In this document: positions 46,018 through 57,700 of the stretch, piece after piece
Numbering within the stretch: position 1 is the first letter of the stretch
Layout of the letters: each line of letters begins with the position of its first letter
Source of the DNA: Tetradesmus obliquus
Taxonomy: Eukaryota; Chlorophyta; Chlorophyceae; Sphaeropleales; Scenedesmaceae
DNA length: 64,000 nt
Direction of reading: 5' to 3'
Assembly: GCA_030272155.1 (NCBI GenBank)
Contig: CP126199.1
Location: 2,294,001 to 2,358,000, forward strand
Notes under the pieces: model-generated
Databases searched by the model: none
The model's input: only the letters and a program-made list of their open reading frames with translations
Told to the model about the DNA's origin: nothing
Translations under genes and position numbers: made by a program

Positions 46018-46854
46018 CAGAGTTTCTCACATCTGCGGCTTTCAGGTTTAGAGGGGATGACGCACGGTTGACCGTAGGGTTTAAGCTGTTGTAGCGATTT
46101 TGGCAGCAGCAGCAGCAGCAGTCTTGCTTGGTAACCAGTAATGTACCTTGGCGTCTAAAATCAAGAGAGCAGCGGCAGCAGCTGCAGCAGCCTGTTGACA
46201 CCACACGGTTTGCCATGCCGGGCTGCACCTGCAGGCTACATGGAGCGCTACAACAAGAGCCAGGCGCGCACCGCAACGGAGGAGTACGTCAAGGTGGCTC
46301 AGAAGCACGGCCTCACGCCCACACAGCTGGCGCTGGCCTGGTGCAGGTGCGCTGAGGGTTGTAAAATGACAGTTTTAGGCATGGTTAATGCACAGGGTTG
46401 TAAAATGACAGTTTTAGGCATGGTTAATTGATGATGAGGCTGGTTGTGTTGTAGGTCTCTTACTTGTAGTGCTTGCGGGACAGTGCAGCAGCGCTTCTGG
46501 TCAGTAGAACTGCAACAACCGCAAACACATGCATGGATGACAGCCAGCACTAGTGTGGTACTGCCTTGCAGGTTGTCTGTGGCACCAGGTTATCAACCGC
46601 AGCTCCTGGTCGCCTGCCCGCCTCTTGCTCTGCACACAATCAACATATTTGGACAATGCCGCGCCTTCCGCCTGCTGCCGCCGCCGCATGGTTGCAGGTC
46701 TCGCTGGTTTGTGGCCAGCAGCATCATTGGGGCCACCAGCATGCCGCAGCTCAAGGAGAACCTGGAGGCCTTCTCCATCAGCCTGTCACAGGAGGCCATC
46801 GACGACGTGAATGCGGTCTACAAGCGCTTCCGCGACCCACCCATTGCTGCTTAA
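42009..46854 (+). CDS. Aldo/keto reductase, Tas-like, probably plastid-targeted
   Basis: The ATG at 42009 gives MNARTLQATRCNGVNAQSSK, then RRVQVVVRAA, a green-algal chloroplast transit peptide with a VRA-type cleavage. Then: LGQSDLMVS, LGTMTWGKQNTE, YAFDYGLNFMDTAEMYPVPP (Asp and Tyr of the catalytic tetrad, about 43014-43085), DKYIGSWMKNQKRDGIVLATK (Lys), VAGYGQHNTYLRDNGQTVRV and SLARLGTDYIDLLQIHW (His), PDRYVPLFGGGAYDIANE (44506), EEVVKAGK, VRYVGVSNETSYGVSEFV, IQTIQNVYHLIQRGSFETDL, VSLLAYSPLAGGVLSGKY, EYVKVAQKHGLTPTQLALAW, and SSIIGATSMPQLKENLEAF to the TAA at 46854. All four AKR catalytic residues are visible. Family reaction: NADPH-dependent carbonyl reduction. The 'YSPLAGGVLSGKY' and 'P.F.GGG' layout is like E. 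coli Tas and plant Tas-type AKRs. At least three exon ends are repeated in introns. Confidence 0.9.
42896..42932 (+). repeat. CAG tract in aldo/keto reductase intron
   Basis: About 11 CAG units, upstream of the YAFDYGLNF exon. A second CAG tract of about ten units (43090-43122) lies just after that exon's donor. Confidence 0.8.
43396..43576 (+). repeat. Intronic minisatellite, about 15 bp unit (aacaccacatatcaa)
   Basis: About twelve units with small changes (tatcag/tattaa/tattat) lie after the aldo/keto reductase exon ending LATK. The region is unusually AT-rich for the window. Confidence 0.88.
43880..44082 (+). repeat. Duplicated aldo/keto reductase exon end LARLGTDYIDLLQIH plus donor
   Basis: The true exon ends at 43934 (atacactg|gtgagt). 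A copy at about 44025-44080 ends atgcactg|gtgagg, 146 bp on. It keeps the frame except for one changed codon giving a stop (accacatag in place of actacatcg). Between them are five copies of 'cagttgtac'. Confidence 0.88.
44585..45180 (+). repeat. Five-fold tandem array of aldo/keto reductase exon end EQLRGLEEVVKAGK
   Basis: The true exon ends at 44627 (gggcaag|gtgagg). Copies end at 44772, 44908 (partial), 45047 and about 45178, in steps of 145, 136, 139 and about 131 bp. Three keep the GT donor. The copy at 45006-45047 is also preceded by 'cttcag', so it has both an acceptor and a donor around 42 nt in frame. Confidence 0.92.
45450..45602 (+). repeat. Duplicated aldo/keto reductase exon end SFETDLAE plus donor
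   Basis: The true exon ends at 45482 (gtgcag|gtgcga). A copy, gcagctttgagacagacctg onward, ends at 45600 (atgcag|gtggca), 118 bp on. Confidence 0.85.
45980..46016 (+). repeat. CAG tract directly after a splice donor
   Basis: About ten CAG units follow 'ccggtgagcgg', the donor after LNLFPG in the aldo/keto reductase, so the tract is at the 5' end of the intron. Confidence 0.75.
46350..46432 (+). repeat. Intronic tandem duplication of 33 bp
   Basis: 'gggttgtaaaatgacagttttaggcatggttaat' occurs twice in tandem after the donor of the exon ending LALAWC. Each copy carries TGTAA. Confidence 0.9.
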
Positions 46855-47476
46855 GCTTTGTGCACAAGCTGCGCAGGATGCGTTGATGCGTTGACCATGA
46901 TTTGCTTGATGCTCTGGCGACGTGAGTGTGGTCTAGAAGCACAAGCATGACTCACCCATGGCTGCATAAGCTCATGCAGTGCCTATAAAGAGTTGCAGCC
47001 TGTCAGCATTGGATGCTGCAGTGTGGGCTGCATGCCAGTGTGATGGTGTGTGTTGTTGCTCTAGAGACCGTCGCCAGTGACTCCAGGTCTCCGGATGTTG
47101 TTTGTCATCAGTGTCAGGGGCTCAGTCTAGGCTACAGCAGCTGCAACATCGCTGCTGCACATCGAGAGTACTGTAACTCCAGATACGACGTTGTCAAGAC
47201 AATCACTCGGAAGTCTTCTTGGCTCAAGGTGTAAAGTACGGTATGTTACACAGCAGCCACCAGCCAGCCAAGGCCCAGCACTGGCCAGGCACCAACTGCA
47301 TCAGGCAGCAGATCTGCTGCCTGTCTAGACAGCGCGGCATTCCAGCAGAGCAGCACCTCTATTGTTACACTCACACCAGCAGCAAGACACACCACCCAGC
47401 TACTGAAAAGCACCACAACTCAGCGACAGGTAGTTACACAAAACTGCTGCCAGCAAAGTATCTGCCTGCCTGCCCC
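46855..47476. other. Convergent 3' intergenic region
   Basis: Lies between the aldo/keto reductase stop and the RAF2 stop. TGTAA at 47172-47176 (plus) may serve the aldo/keto reductase. TTACA at 47434-47438 is listed separately for RAF2. No gene seen. Confidence 0.5.
47434..47438 (-). terminator. TGTAA polyadenylation signal of RAF2
   Basis: TTACA on plus, i.e. TGTAA on the coding strand, 39 nt after the RAF2 stop codon (47477-47479). Confidence 0.55.
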
Positions 47477-49598
47477 TCAAGCCCAGAAGCGCTGTTTGCG
47501 CTTTGCCAGCAGCTCCGTGAGATCGGTGCTGTTGATGCGGTCCGCAATGATGAAGTCGTTCTCTGTCAAGCCACCTGCGCGCACAAGCAAAATGCAGTGG
47601 ACGAGTAAAGAATGAGAGGGCAGTGGTTGCAGCAGCAGTAGCAGTGACAGGTAGTGTCTGCAGCCGGGAGGCAGGCATCGCAATGGCGTGCAGCCATTTG
47701 CTGACTGTGACATGCAGCCGCCAGCTGCGGCTCTCCCACTACTGCTGCAAGGAGCTGCAACAGCCAAGCTAGCGCTGACACATCTGCTTGTGTCAACACC
47801 TTGCCCACTCCGCGACCGTTCTTGTAGCTATGATCACCTCAGCACACTAGAGCAATCTACCCGTTTGCTGGCAATTACTAAAGTGCAGTGCGCTGCTGCA
47901 CTACTCACCTAGTGCTGTTGTGGTGATCTCAGCAATGACTGTGCTGCTGATGGCCTCTGCATGGCTGAGCGGGTGGCCATGCTGCTGTGCAATCTCCTGC
48001 AGCTTTGCGACCAGCTGCTGCGCTGCTACGCCATCCTTGGCTGTCCACTCCTGCAGGCCCACCAGCGACAGCAGCAGGTAGTCAGCTGGCAGGCAAACTA
48101 GGCGGTGTGGTGTGTCAACTGCTGAGGAGCGCATATGGCAGTGGCTGCAGCAACTGCAGTCAGCCATACACAGCAATAGCCAGCAAGCATGGCGCCACAC
48201 TACTCGCACAGCAGGCTTCCCACACCAGGTCGCCGCTTATATTTGTGTTTATGTTACTAATAGCCAAAAGTAACACCCAAAAGTAACAATTGCTTCTCAC
48301 CTGGCGAATGCACTGCAGCCCCTCCTTGTTGTTGTTGATGCGCCAGCCGGGCACCTGCTGCCGCAGCCGCTCCCGCAGCTGCTCCTCCAGCAGCTGCAGC
48401 GCTGACACATCCTGGCATGCGCGCGAGCCCAGGCCCACATGCTCGCCGATGGCATCAGGAGGCCTGCAGTACAAAGAGTAGCAGGTGACACACTTTGCAA
48501 TAGCAGGATGCGCGGTGTTGCGTACTAACACGTCATAGAATGGGTCCGGCCACTCCAGCTGCTGCAGTGGGAGTGGAGTGGGTGAGAAGTGTTGGAGCAT
48601 GACAGCATGGGGTTTGCTGGTGAAGGTGAAGCAAGTGTGAATGCTTGTGGATGGATGGATGGATGAGGCAGGTGATGCTGTCAACATGGGGTGGGTCAGG
48701 AGATGTGATTCTGCTGGGCAGGGATGCAGAGCTCAGCCACAACATGCGGCAAATCTGCTGCAGGTGGATTTGACAAGACGCATGGTGGGGTGGCTGCGCT
48801 GCTGCTGTCTAGCTGCTGCTGCTGCTGCTGAGGGCTAGCTGCTGCAGCTGTGGTTTGACTAATTTCAAGGCATGCGGCTCACTTGATGATGTGCTCTGTA
48901 TCCCAGTTCATGACGATTTTCTCGCCAAAGTTGCTGCCAATCTCGCCTGGGGTAGGGTCACGGGCACCAAAGTCCTGCACGTGTCGAGGGTTCAGGAGGT
49001 TACAAGGATGACATTACGCCCTACCCACTGCAGGGGATCAAATTTATCATAGTGTTGATCCACCAGGTGCAGCCACTACACATAACACTGGCAGCAGCAA
49101 CAGCAGCAGCAATGTTGGCAGTGGCAGCAACAGCAGCAGCAAGTACCCACCTCGCCCATGAAGGCCTTCTCAAAGCCAGGGTTTGTGCTGTGAACGCGTC
49201 CGCTGCAGCGACGGCAGGCTGCATGCGACGTGGCTGGCGCACATGGCCTGCTGGTGGAAACAGCCTGCAAGGAAAGCTATGCAGCAGGTGAGAACGCTGC
49301 TGGCGGGCCCATGCCGTTTTCTAGGCACACGATGCACGATGTGATTGCTGATTTATAGTTGAGGTATATAAACAGTAGTTTATGCACAATGCGGGCCCAC
49401 CTGGCCGCTGAGGCGCCTGGCAATGAGGTTCGCAGCCATATTGATGAGCAGTGCCGTGCCGAAAATTAGTAGGGTCACTCCGCTACTGTTCAAAAGGTAC
49501 AATTCAAGCGAACGCGACACGGTATAAGCCGGTGCAGGTGATGTTACACAGGGACTCTGGCAGGGCTCTGAAGAAGGTTCCAGAGCTCCCACGCTCAT
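47477..49598 (-). CDS. RAF2: Rubisco assembly factor 2, pterin-4a-carbinolamine-dehydratase-like
   Basis: Exons read on the minus strand: a hydrophobic segment VTLLIFGTALLINMAANLIA (about 49402-49490); CRRCSGRVHSTNPGFEKAF (49153-49264); DFGARDPTPGEIGSNFGEKI with NWDTEHIIK (about 48886-48975); LEWPDPFYD (about 48535); DVSALQLLEEQLRERLRQQV and PGWRINNNKEGLQCIRQ (48299-48465); EWTAKDGVAAQQLVAKLQEI with QQHGHPLSHAEA (47911-48050); GGLTENDFIIADRINS to RFWA and TGA. The 'DFGARDP...NFGEK...TEH' block joined to a PCD-like domain is the layout of plant RAF2, a stromal Rubisco biogenesis factor. The PCD active-site block is altered (HGHPLSH rather than HHP-x-L), in line with the reported loss of dehydratase activity in RAF2. 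The 5' end is uncertain: an in-frame ATG lies at 49598, but part of that reading may be intron. A transit peptide is expected upstream. Confidence 0.78.
48649..48667 (+). repeat. Tetramer microsatellite (tgga)n in RAF2 intron
   Basis: Four to five copies of tgga. Minor. Confidence 0.8.
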
Positions 49599-50137
49599 TA
49601 GACACCGCCAATGATTAATAAAACAACGTAAGCACACTAACTGAAGCAGAATTCGGCAAGGTCGGCCACTTCAGCCATATTCACAAGCAGAGGTGCTGGC
49701 CCCAGTCAAACACTGGAAACGTCACCACCGTGCAGTGCACATCCAGCCTTGAACAGCTGGCGCTGCACAGTGGTTAACCTTATCTACCTATAATGTCAGT
49801 TTATTGGCAAGGTAAATACCACAGCACAGCACTGTGGGTCTGTAACAAGCAGACACACCATAAATTGATGGCAACAGTACAGTGATCTCCACTTCCTGCA
49901 ACCCGTTGTACACTAAAAGGATAACATCAGTGTCTGAAATATGGCAGAGCAGTGGTCTCTCTGCTGGCCAATTTCTACTGACCTGCGCGCTATCTGAAAA
50001 CGGCTGAAAACATTCTGAGGGATCGCCAGCTGAGAGGAACTTCTGAGAGATCACGCCACACCCATACACTCGTCACCCGGAAACCGGCCGCTGCTGCCTG
50101 CTAAAACTACCAGAACATGGAGCACTAGCCCAGTATG
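49599..50137. other. Spacer between RAF2 5' end and next gene
   Basis: May contain an unrecognised first exon (transit peptide) of RAF2 and the 3' UTR of the coiled-coil gene. No clear signal. Confidence 0.4.
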
Positions 50138-53110
50138 CTACCGCCGGCTGCCGTGGCCAATCAGGTCCTTGCTGTTCGAACTGATGAACATGTCGTCATC
50201 ACTCTTCAGAGTGCCGGCTGACAGCAGTGCAGGCCCATCAAAGTGTGTGCCGCTGCCGCCGCTGCTGCTGCCCTTCCTGCCAAACCCAAAGCCAAGGCTG
50301 AAGCCGGAGCCCTGTGTCTTCTGCTTCTGTGGCAGAGAGGGGAGGCGCAGCAGAAATCGGAAAAGTGCAGCAGCAGGGCTGGTTCAGAGGACGCCTTGCA
50401 GCATGAGAGGAGGAAGCATGAGAAACAGCAGTTATCCCGGCACGAAAGCGTGAACAGCAAGGTGTGGGCACACACGTCAGCCCTCTTTGCCGCTGGTGCT
50501 CTGGCACACCAACCACAATTTGCCTCACCTGCGCTGCCGTGAAGGTGAGGGCCTCGCTCCCACTGCCTGTGTCCTGCACTATGGCCACCTTGCCGTTGCT
50601 GCTGGCCTTGACCTTGGCTGCTACTGCGCCTGCCTTGGCTGCGTCCGTCAGCGCCAGCTGCTGCACCTTGCTGGGCTGCGGCTGCTGCTGGTCGCTGCTG
50701 CGCTGCTGGCTGTCGCTGGGCCCGGCTGGCAGCGCGCCGGCAGCCTGTATAGCAAAGACACGCGGTAATATTCGAAAGTTGGGGTCGCACCACAACATGA
50801 TCAGGATGCATGGCGACAAGTACTTCAAAAAACATCAAAGTGCTTGTAAATGAAGCAAAACTGCCACGGCTGCTAGCGCCATGTGACATAATCAGTCAAC
50901 ATGCTGTGTTTGCTCATGGGTCCATGCTCAACATGCGAATACAAAGTGCGGCTGGCTGTTACTATCTGGCTTGCTGGTGAGCCATGCAGCCGCGTGCTAC
51001 CAGGCTCGGCAGCTGTGCGCTCACATGTGTGTCGGTGCGCCAGGCGAGCGTGATGCGTGGCGCGCCTGTGGCTGGGTCTGTGCTGATGCCCATGGGGAAG
51101 GACAGCTGCGGCACCCTGCAAGCAGCAACACCATTGACAGCATCAAGCATGCAAAGCGTGATTTTGTGTTCCAGTCGCTGTGGTTTCCTGCAAGCCTGTG
51201 ATGGCGAATCATGTGAGCGCAGGACGCACTGTTGTTTCCTGCCCAGGCATCCTTCATGCTGCCTTCTGGAGTAACTGTGTGCATGGAAGATCACGAGACA
51301 CCCAGAGCACATCAGGGCTGTGTCGGTTTCTGAGACATGTTCAGCTGCTGAGCCGTCTGTTGCAGCAGCTGCTGCTGTGCTCACTTTGGCACATCCTTGT
51401 CGTGCGGGATGGACGGCAGCTGCAGCGTGCTCCTGGCATTGCTTGCTGCGCTCATCAGCCGCTGCATCCTCATGGGCGAGTCCAGCACCAGCTTGGTCTG
51501 CAGGAGGCAACATCACGCACTCAACACAGTTCACAGTGCTATAGGGCTACTGTAGTGCTTGCATGTGAGAGTTGATGGCTACACCAGTGGCTGCATGCTT
51601 CCTGCTGCCTGAGTTGGCGGGGTGGCCAGCAGGTGCTTCTGCAGCTGGAGCTGCAGCCTGCCATACAGCTGCTGCTTAGAAGGCTGTGCAGCTGCTACAC
51701 GCACCTCGAATTCCATGGTGTCACCGTGCCTGCAAGCCATGAACCACAACAGTGTAAGACGCGGGCAAACTTCAGCACTGCCGATGCCACACAACACCTC
51801 TGTTAGTGTTGCCAGTCACTGCAGTGCGCTGATGCTGACCAAGCAGTTGAAGCGGGCAATCGTGGAGACTTGTTCTGCCTGAATCCTGCAAGCACATACT
51901 TGGCTTGTACTGCTTTTTAGTGGCCGAACTGCCAATGTATGATGGTGGAGCATATATACTATCAGCAGGCTCACCTGTGCAGCTCGTCCATGTTGACCAC
52001 CTCAATGCCCAGTGCCTGCATCTCCTGCATAGCTGCCTGCAAGTCCAGTTCCTTGCTGAAGTAGCGGTTGAGCACACCCGTGACCTGCTCCTTCAGCGCT
52101 GACAGGCTGAGTTCGAAGCTGGCTGTCGCTGCCTGCTGGTCGCGCTGCAGCTGCTCCAGCTGCAGGAACAGAAGCACCACAAAGCAGCAGGACAGTGTTA
52201 TAACTGGTATCTGGCGGGGCCAGCAACGGGCAAACACGAGCTAGCACAAGCACAAAGCACTGCACCGAAAACAGGGCTGAGGGGAAAAAAGGGCTCACAG
52301 GCCGCAAGTTGACCTGCTGCCCTCTTGTGGTGCTGGCCCCATGCGTTGACAGTGCAGTAGCGCAGGTGCTGACAGGTTGCACGAGTTCTGCTGTTCTCAG
52401 GGTTGGAGCCCACTGCTCTCCAAGCAAGTAACAGCGCACCTGGTGCTGCAGGTCCTCCTGCTTTGCAACAAGCGCGCGCGAGTTGTCCTCCAGTTGCTTG
52501 GCCTTGTTCATGAGCATGAGGTTGGTGAGCACCAGCTTGGTGTTGTTCTGCTGCAGCTGCACCTTCTGCTGGCCCAGATCAGCAGCCTTTTGCTCCAAAT
52601 CCGCTAGGTCACGTTTCAGGCTGCCTGTCTGCGTCTCCAGCTGTGCCTCCAACTGGTGAACCTTAACGTCTGACTGTTCCTTGACTTTTTCTAGCTCAAG
52701 GTGTGTTGCCTGCAAACGCAGCATGGGCAGCAAAACAAGGGCTCAGGAGGCACTATAACATATGTTTCTTATTGAGATGAAATATATGACGTGCGGATCG
52801 AGTCCTCGGCGAGCTGCTGTCCGCCACAACGCTTCAACAACCACACTAGGGGCACTGCTGCTCTGCTGCTTTGGATACTCCTCGCACCTCCAGCATCTGC
52901 CGCAGCTCCCGCTCCTTCTTTTTGTATTCATTCACCTACAATTGTTCAAAGGCAAGTCGCCATCATGAGACCGGCCAGCTGCTGCACCGCTCCCCGTCAA
53001 ACACTGTGCCGTTGATGCCCCACCTCCTCCACGCTGCCCCTCTTGCGAAGCCGCTTTATCTCTAAGGCTGCTGCTCCAGCTACGGTTCCTACAAGCCCCA
53101 ACATGGTGCG
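50138..53110 (-). CDS. Coiled-coil protein with N-terminal hydrophobic segment, unrecognised
   Basis: Minus-strand exons: MLGLVGTVAGAAALEIKRLR (about 53030-53110, a short hydrophobic stretch then basic); VNEYKKKERELRQMLEV (about 52890); a long heptad region from about 52710 to 52440 (THLELEKVKEQSDVKVHQLE, LADLEQKAADLGQQKVQLQQ, KAKQLEDNSRALVAKQEDLQ); LEQLQRDQQAATASFELSLS to LGIEVVNMDELHR (51975-52160); HGDTMEFEVRVAAAQPSKQQ (about 51700); TKLVLDSPMRMQRLMSAASN (about 51480); VPQLSFPMGISTDPATGAPR (about 51090); a Gln/Ser/Ala linker (50535-50745); and a Gly/Ser-rich end FSLGFGFGRKGSSSGGSG to GHGSRR, TAG at 50138. The frames join through consensus GT-AG introns. I do not recognise the family. A plastid membrane-anchored coiled coil is possible but unproven. 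The first exon may lie upstream of 53110. Confidence 0.6.
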
Positions 53111-54782
53111 GGTGTTGCTGTTTCTGCAGGCAGCAGGACCGGGAAAAGTTGCCGGGAGATGCTTCGACCTGTCCTTTGTTCACGATGCAGCAGTCACACA
53201 CCAGCACAAAGGGCACGGCTTAGGCAAGCGCTGCCCCGACGAAACCTGGAGAGGAGGGTCAAAGTGCCAGGTCAGGGCGAGCTGACAATGTCACTACACG
53301 TACAGCTGCTATCGGCGCCTGCTTACCAGATATAGTATGACTCACAACAAGAACACTGGAAATGCGCTACTGCCGTGAAGTTATAGGAGTGCCTTCAATG
53401 TGGCGTTGATTTTGTACACTGTCTCGTAAACTTCCATGACAAGGCAGGTTCATCTCTGCAGTTAATGTTTTTCAAGCTCGTAAAGTTCTCGTTCAGACGA
53501 ATACAAGACCACCAGGCACGTATCTCAGGGCTGTTGCCCATGGCAGGTCAGGACTTGAGCCTGACAGCACCAAAAACGTCCACAGCGCTGTGCACCCTGG
53601 GGTAATTTCAACATGTGCGACTATAGCATGGAAATGTGGAGGTTACTCTGCTCTCATGCATTCAAGGCGGCCAGTCGGACTTTGATCCGAAACGAGGATG
53701 CATATGCGCACACCATGTCCTGGGCCCCAGCCTGCCAGCTGGCCTGCAGGCCAGTGGCCAGGTAAACACCAGGCGCCCAAGATCTGCAACATGGGCGCAA
53801 CACAACACAGCTCGCTGTGTCATGGAACTGCTCCGCTGCGCTTTGCTGTTTTTTACCAGCATGCACATTGACAAACTGCCAATGTATACCGCGCACCCAC
53901 CCCTGGTGCTGCACCAGATGTTTCTTGCAGGCATGGCGTAGGGTGGGACACACATGCGAGTGTGGTGAACAGGGAAACCGTTTACAAAAGCATCCTTGCC
54001 ACAATGCAATCAACAGAATCTGACTAAAGGGATGATGCCGCAACTCACGCGTCATGCAGCAGACAATCAATTACAGCCGTCAGTTGCGCACGTGTGATGC
54101 AGCAGTTTGTACCGCACCTCTTGTCTGGGGGACATGTCTGCAGGCATCAGCAGGCAGCGCCAAAGGCAGCGCCGCCAACGACTGCTCAGCAAATTAGCTG
54201 CGCATCTGCCTTGCACAGCACGCCAGATGCTGCAACACGATCTCTGTTGCTGCACTGCAGCTGAACAGCGTTCAAACCGTCATCCTGAGAATGACGCCCA
54301 ATGACTCAACGTTGAGTTCACTATATGCATGCATGTTTGCCATGCGGGCTTCTGTTGCCAAATCTGCAACAACGTCAGCATACAGCCACAAGCACAGTGC
54401 ATATGGCAGCTGCATAACACTCATCATTCGTTTGGCTGCTGCTCAGCTACATTGTCAGCCACAACAAGCTGCCAGCTTGATTCCCAATTGGGGCGCAGCA
54501 TATTCACAGCATCGTGACGTGATTTTCAACGCTCCCTGCAGTGCTGTACAGCACATGTGCCATCACATGCCCTGCAGATCACGTTACCGGCTGCCCAAGT
54601 GAGTGTGACGGCCACATTGCTTCACCAGCAACAGCTGCCAAACAGGGCAGCGCCACGCATAGGCATTGATTAGTTGTCTACGGACACAATTCATCTTGAG
54701 CTGCAAGCGGTGAGTTCTTGATTGAGGGGGGGGGGGGGGGGGGGGGGCTGTGCAGCGCTCCTGCTGTTTGTTGCCAGCTCAA
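53111..54782. other. 1.7 kb with no recognised gene
   Basis: May hold the 5' UTR and first exon of the coiled-coil gene and the 3' UTR of the peptidase gene. Only a G22 homopolymer (54726-54747) stands out. Confidence 0.45.
54726..54747 (+). repeat. Homopolymer run of 22 G
   Basis: Uninterrupted G22, 36 bp beyond the stop of the peptidase gene, so probably C22 in its 3' UTR. The exact length is uncertain in any assembly. Confidence 0.9.
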
Positions 54783-57700
54783 TCATGGTCGGCATACCCT
54801 CTCCCCAATGCAGCTGCCTTTGCCGTCGCATCGATCACGCACCTGCAGCATCCACACATGAGCAACCAAGCCGCCGTCAATAACAAATGCACGCAGCAGG
54901 TGCTTGTGAAACAGCCAGCATTAACGCATTACCAGGTACAACAGTGCCTAGACTGCAGGGATAAGCAGTGCAACATGAAGAACGAGCCCCACTGCATACT
55001 CCTTAGAAAGTCCTACAGCTGTCACACACACACAGCACTGCTGCTAGCACACAATGCACACAAATCGCAGATCGCTGTTGTGTGCCGCCTCACCGTGCAT
55101 CGGTCACCATCTGTGCACCGCGTCCCTTGCTGCTCAGAGGTCCTGACAGCAGCACATGTCCCAGCCTGGCACTGCCACTGCACTGAGGAGCACGGCCGCC
55201 GCGCTATGTGCCGCATGGGAGGACAGGCCGTGCCGTTGGGCTTGATGGCGTTGCTGCACTGGCCTGTAAATATGGGAACAAAGCAGTGTGTGATGCACAT
55301 GCACATGTTGATGAGGGCATAAAAAGTATGACAACAAGCGATGAAATGAGGCTTTGCATGTGCATGTCCTCTGCTGGCAGCGCTTCAGCGTACACACGAT
55401 GTAGGCGTAAATGCCAAACGCTCTGCCACCATCTATGCAAATTCAGTATGCAGCCCTATTGCAGCATTTGAAACAACCAACACGTTGCCCAATTCATCTA
55501 CTGCAAAGTGTCTCCTGCGCACCTGTTGCAGCAGAGCAGATACCAGGGCCTCTGCAGCTGGTTGCACCAGGGCAGGTCTTGGCCTGGCCCACACACACGC
55601 CCTCAATGCAGGTGCCGTTGAGTGAGCAGAGGCTGCCGGTGTTGCAGCGCGTGCCGTTGAGTGCGCCAGGGCAGCCCTCCAACTGCACAGCATAATGAGA
55701 AAGCAGGCAGTATCAGCAGCAGCAGCAGCAGCAGCAGCAGCGCCACATCACTAAGCCTGGTTGCTGTTGATGGCATTCAGCATCCCAGCCTAGCAGAAGA
55801 TGCCAGGATCTGCCGACCTGCACAGGGTGCGGGCATGGTGGGCACATACACCAGTGCGCTGTTGCTGCCAGTGCATGCCTACCTTGATTCTGTTGGCTGC
55901 CACAAACCCAAAGCCGCTCTTTGGGTCATATCCTGGCCGTCCAATGTCAATGGCTGAGGCTCTGAGGCGGCTGTAGACCTCCGCAGGCTGCATGAATTTT
56001 GCGCAAGGCAGCAGGGCAGCAGAGTGTCAGGCAGGCGTTTTGCTGTGGTACATATTGATACTATGGGCAGTGCTTGTGGCATTGCTGTGTTCCTGACAAC
56101 AGGAGCATGCATGGAAACAGATAGCATTGGCTGCTGTGCCGCGGACACGTGCTGTTCAGGCTGCAGCAACTGCAGGTGCTGCACACGTGCTGTGCAACAT
56201 TCACAAGACAAGACAAAAACCGGCCGGCTGGTGGATCATGGGGCATCTAGCACGCTGTTCATTGCCAAGATGATGATGCCGCCTGCTGGTGCACACCGTG
56301 TGGCTCCTGTTGTTCTGCAGCATCAGCGCGGCCACTGCTGCCACTGCAGGAGCTGCAGCTGAGGTGCCTGCAGGGCAACCATACATTACGAAGGGCCAGT
56401 CAGCAGTTTGTATTGCGTGAGCAACACCCTGCAGATAGACAGAGAGCCCTGGCGCACCTGCATGTCACCTGCAGGGTTCAGGCTGTTTGCTGCTGCTGAT
56501 GTGGCGCCCCACTGCAGCTGTGAGGAGCAATCTCACACCAGTCACTCAGCCAGGTGTTGCACATGGGTGTGGTGTGCACAGGTAGCAAGACAAGCATCCA
56601 CTCAGAGCAGCTGTGGTTCAATGCAATGTAAATGCCTTTGGAAAGCACCCTCACCATAGAAGTTGGGGAAGCCTGTGTCATCATAGTCGCTGAACTCCCT
56701 CTCCTCGGGAGGAAAGAATGAGGTGTCCTACAGGCGGCAGCAAAAACGCCAGGTCAGTGCAGTGTAGAGGCTGCAGTGGATGGTATGCATGTAAGGCTGT
56801 GCATGCAAGTTCTGCTTGTGCTTCATCATCCCAGTGACTTCAGACTTCAACTAGACAGCACAACACTGTCATTCATTTATAAGTGAGCACAGTGCGCTCC
56901 ATACCGCTTGCCAAATCATCAGGCCCAGTATTGCCAGGCCCCAAATAAACACCAGCACAATGCTATGAGTTGTCAGCAGTGCAATGCATTCCTCCATGCT
57001 CACTAGCCCATCAGGCCCAGTCACGTCAGGCTTCGAGTACAGCCTCGCCCCAGGGAACCTGTTGCCCTGTGCATCAAAGAAGATGGGGGTGCGGCCCTTG
57101 GATGAGTAGTCCTCCATGACTGCGTTGGGGAAGCCGTAGCCTGGGGTGAGGTCGTACTGCGCTGCAGCAGTGGCAATGCACGCTGCAGCAGCAGGGAAGT
57201 GCGGCAGGCAGCGCAAGTGTGAGGCAGGGAGCGAGCGGCTTGCAGGAAGAGGTGACCGTTTGCAGCAGCACTGGAGGCATGCGGCTGCAGAGGTTTATTT
57301 GCAAGTGCTTGCAGCAGGATGTCATGGACAGACATGGTCACTACGCTTGCAGTCGGAAGTTGTACACTGACGTGTCCGCATGCAAATGCAGCCGTCAACG
57401 CTATCACGGCATAACATGTTATGTAACAGGGACAAACTGTTACTTTTGTGTCAGTAACACACCTGGCGTGTTGACGTGAGGGATGATGCTGGGTGCCTCT
57501 GCTGTGTTGTCTGCCTGCCCCTCCACAATCTCCACATTGCCGGTATTGTTCCATCTCAACTTCAACCGCACAGGCACCCTCGGCACCACAACGGCATCCG
57601 CCACACTTGCACCCCCTTCAACACCACCAGTAGCTTCTGCTGCTGCTGCTGCTACGCCTGCAGAAGCTTGAGCACCTGCAGCAGCTGCTCCAACAGCTGC

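Noticed and set aside
56869-56990. Apparent transmembrane helix (IVLVFIWGLAILGLMIWQAV) in the peptidase gene
   Set aside because: It follows a strong donor (cta|gtgagc) after GPDGL and interrupts the conserved S8 order, so it is intron read through.
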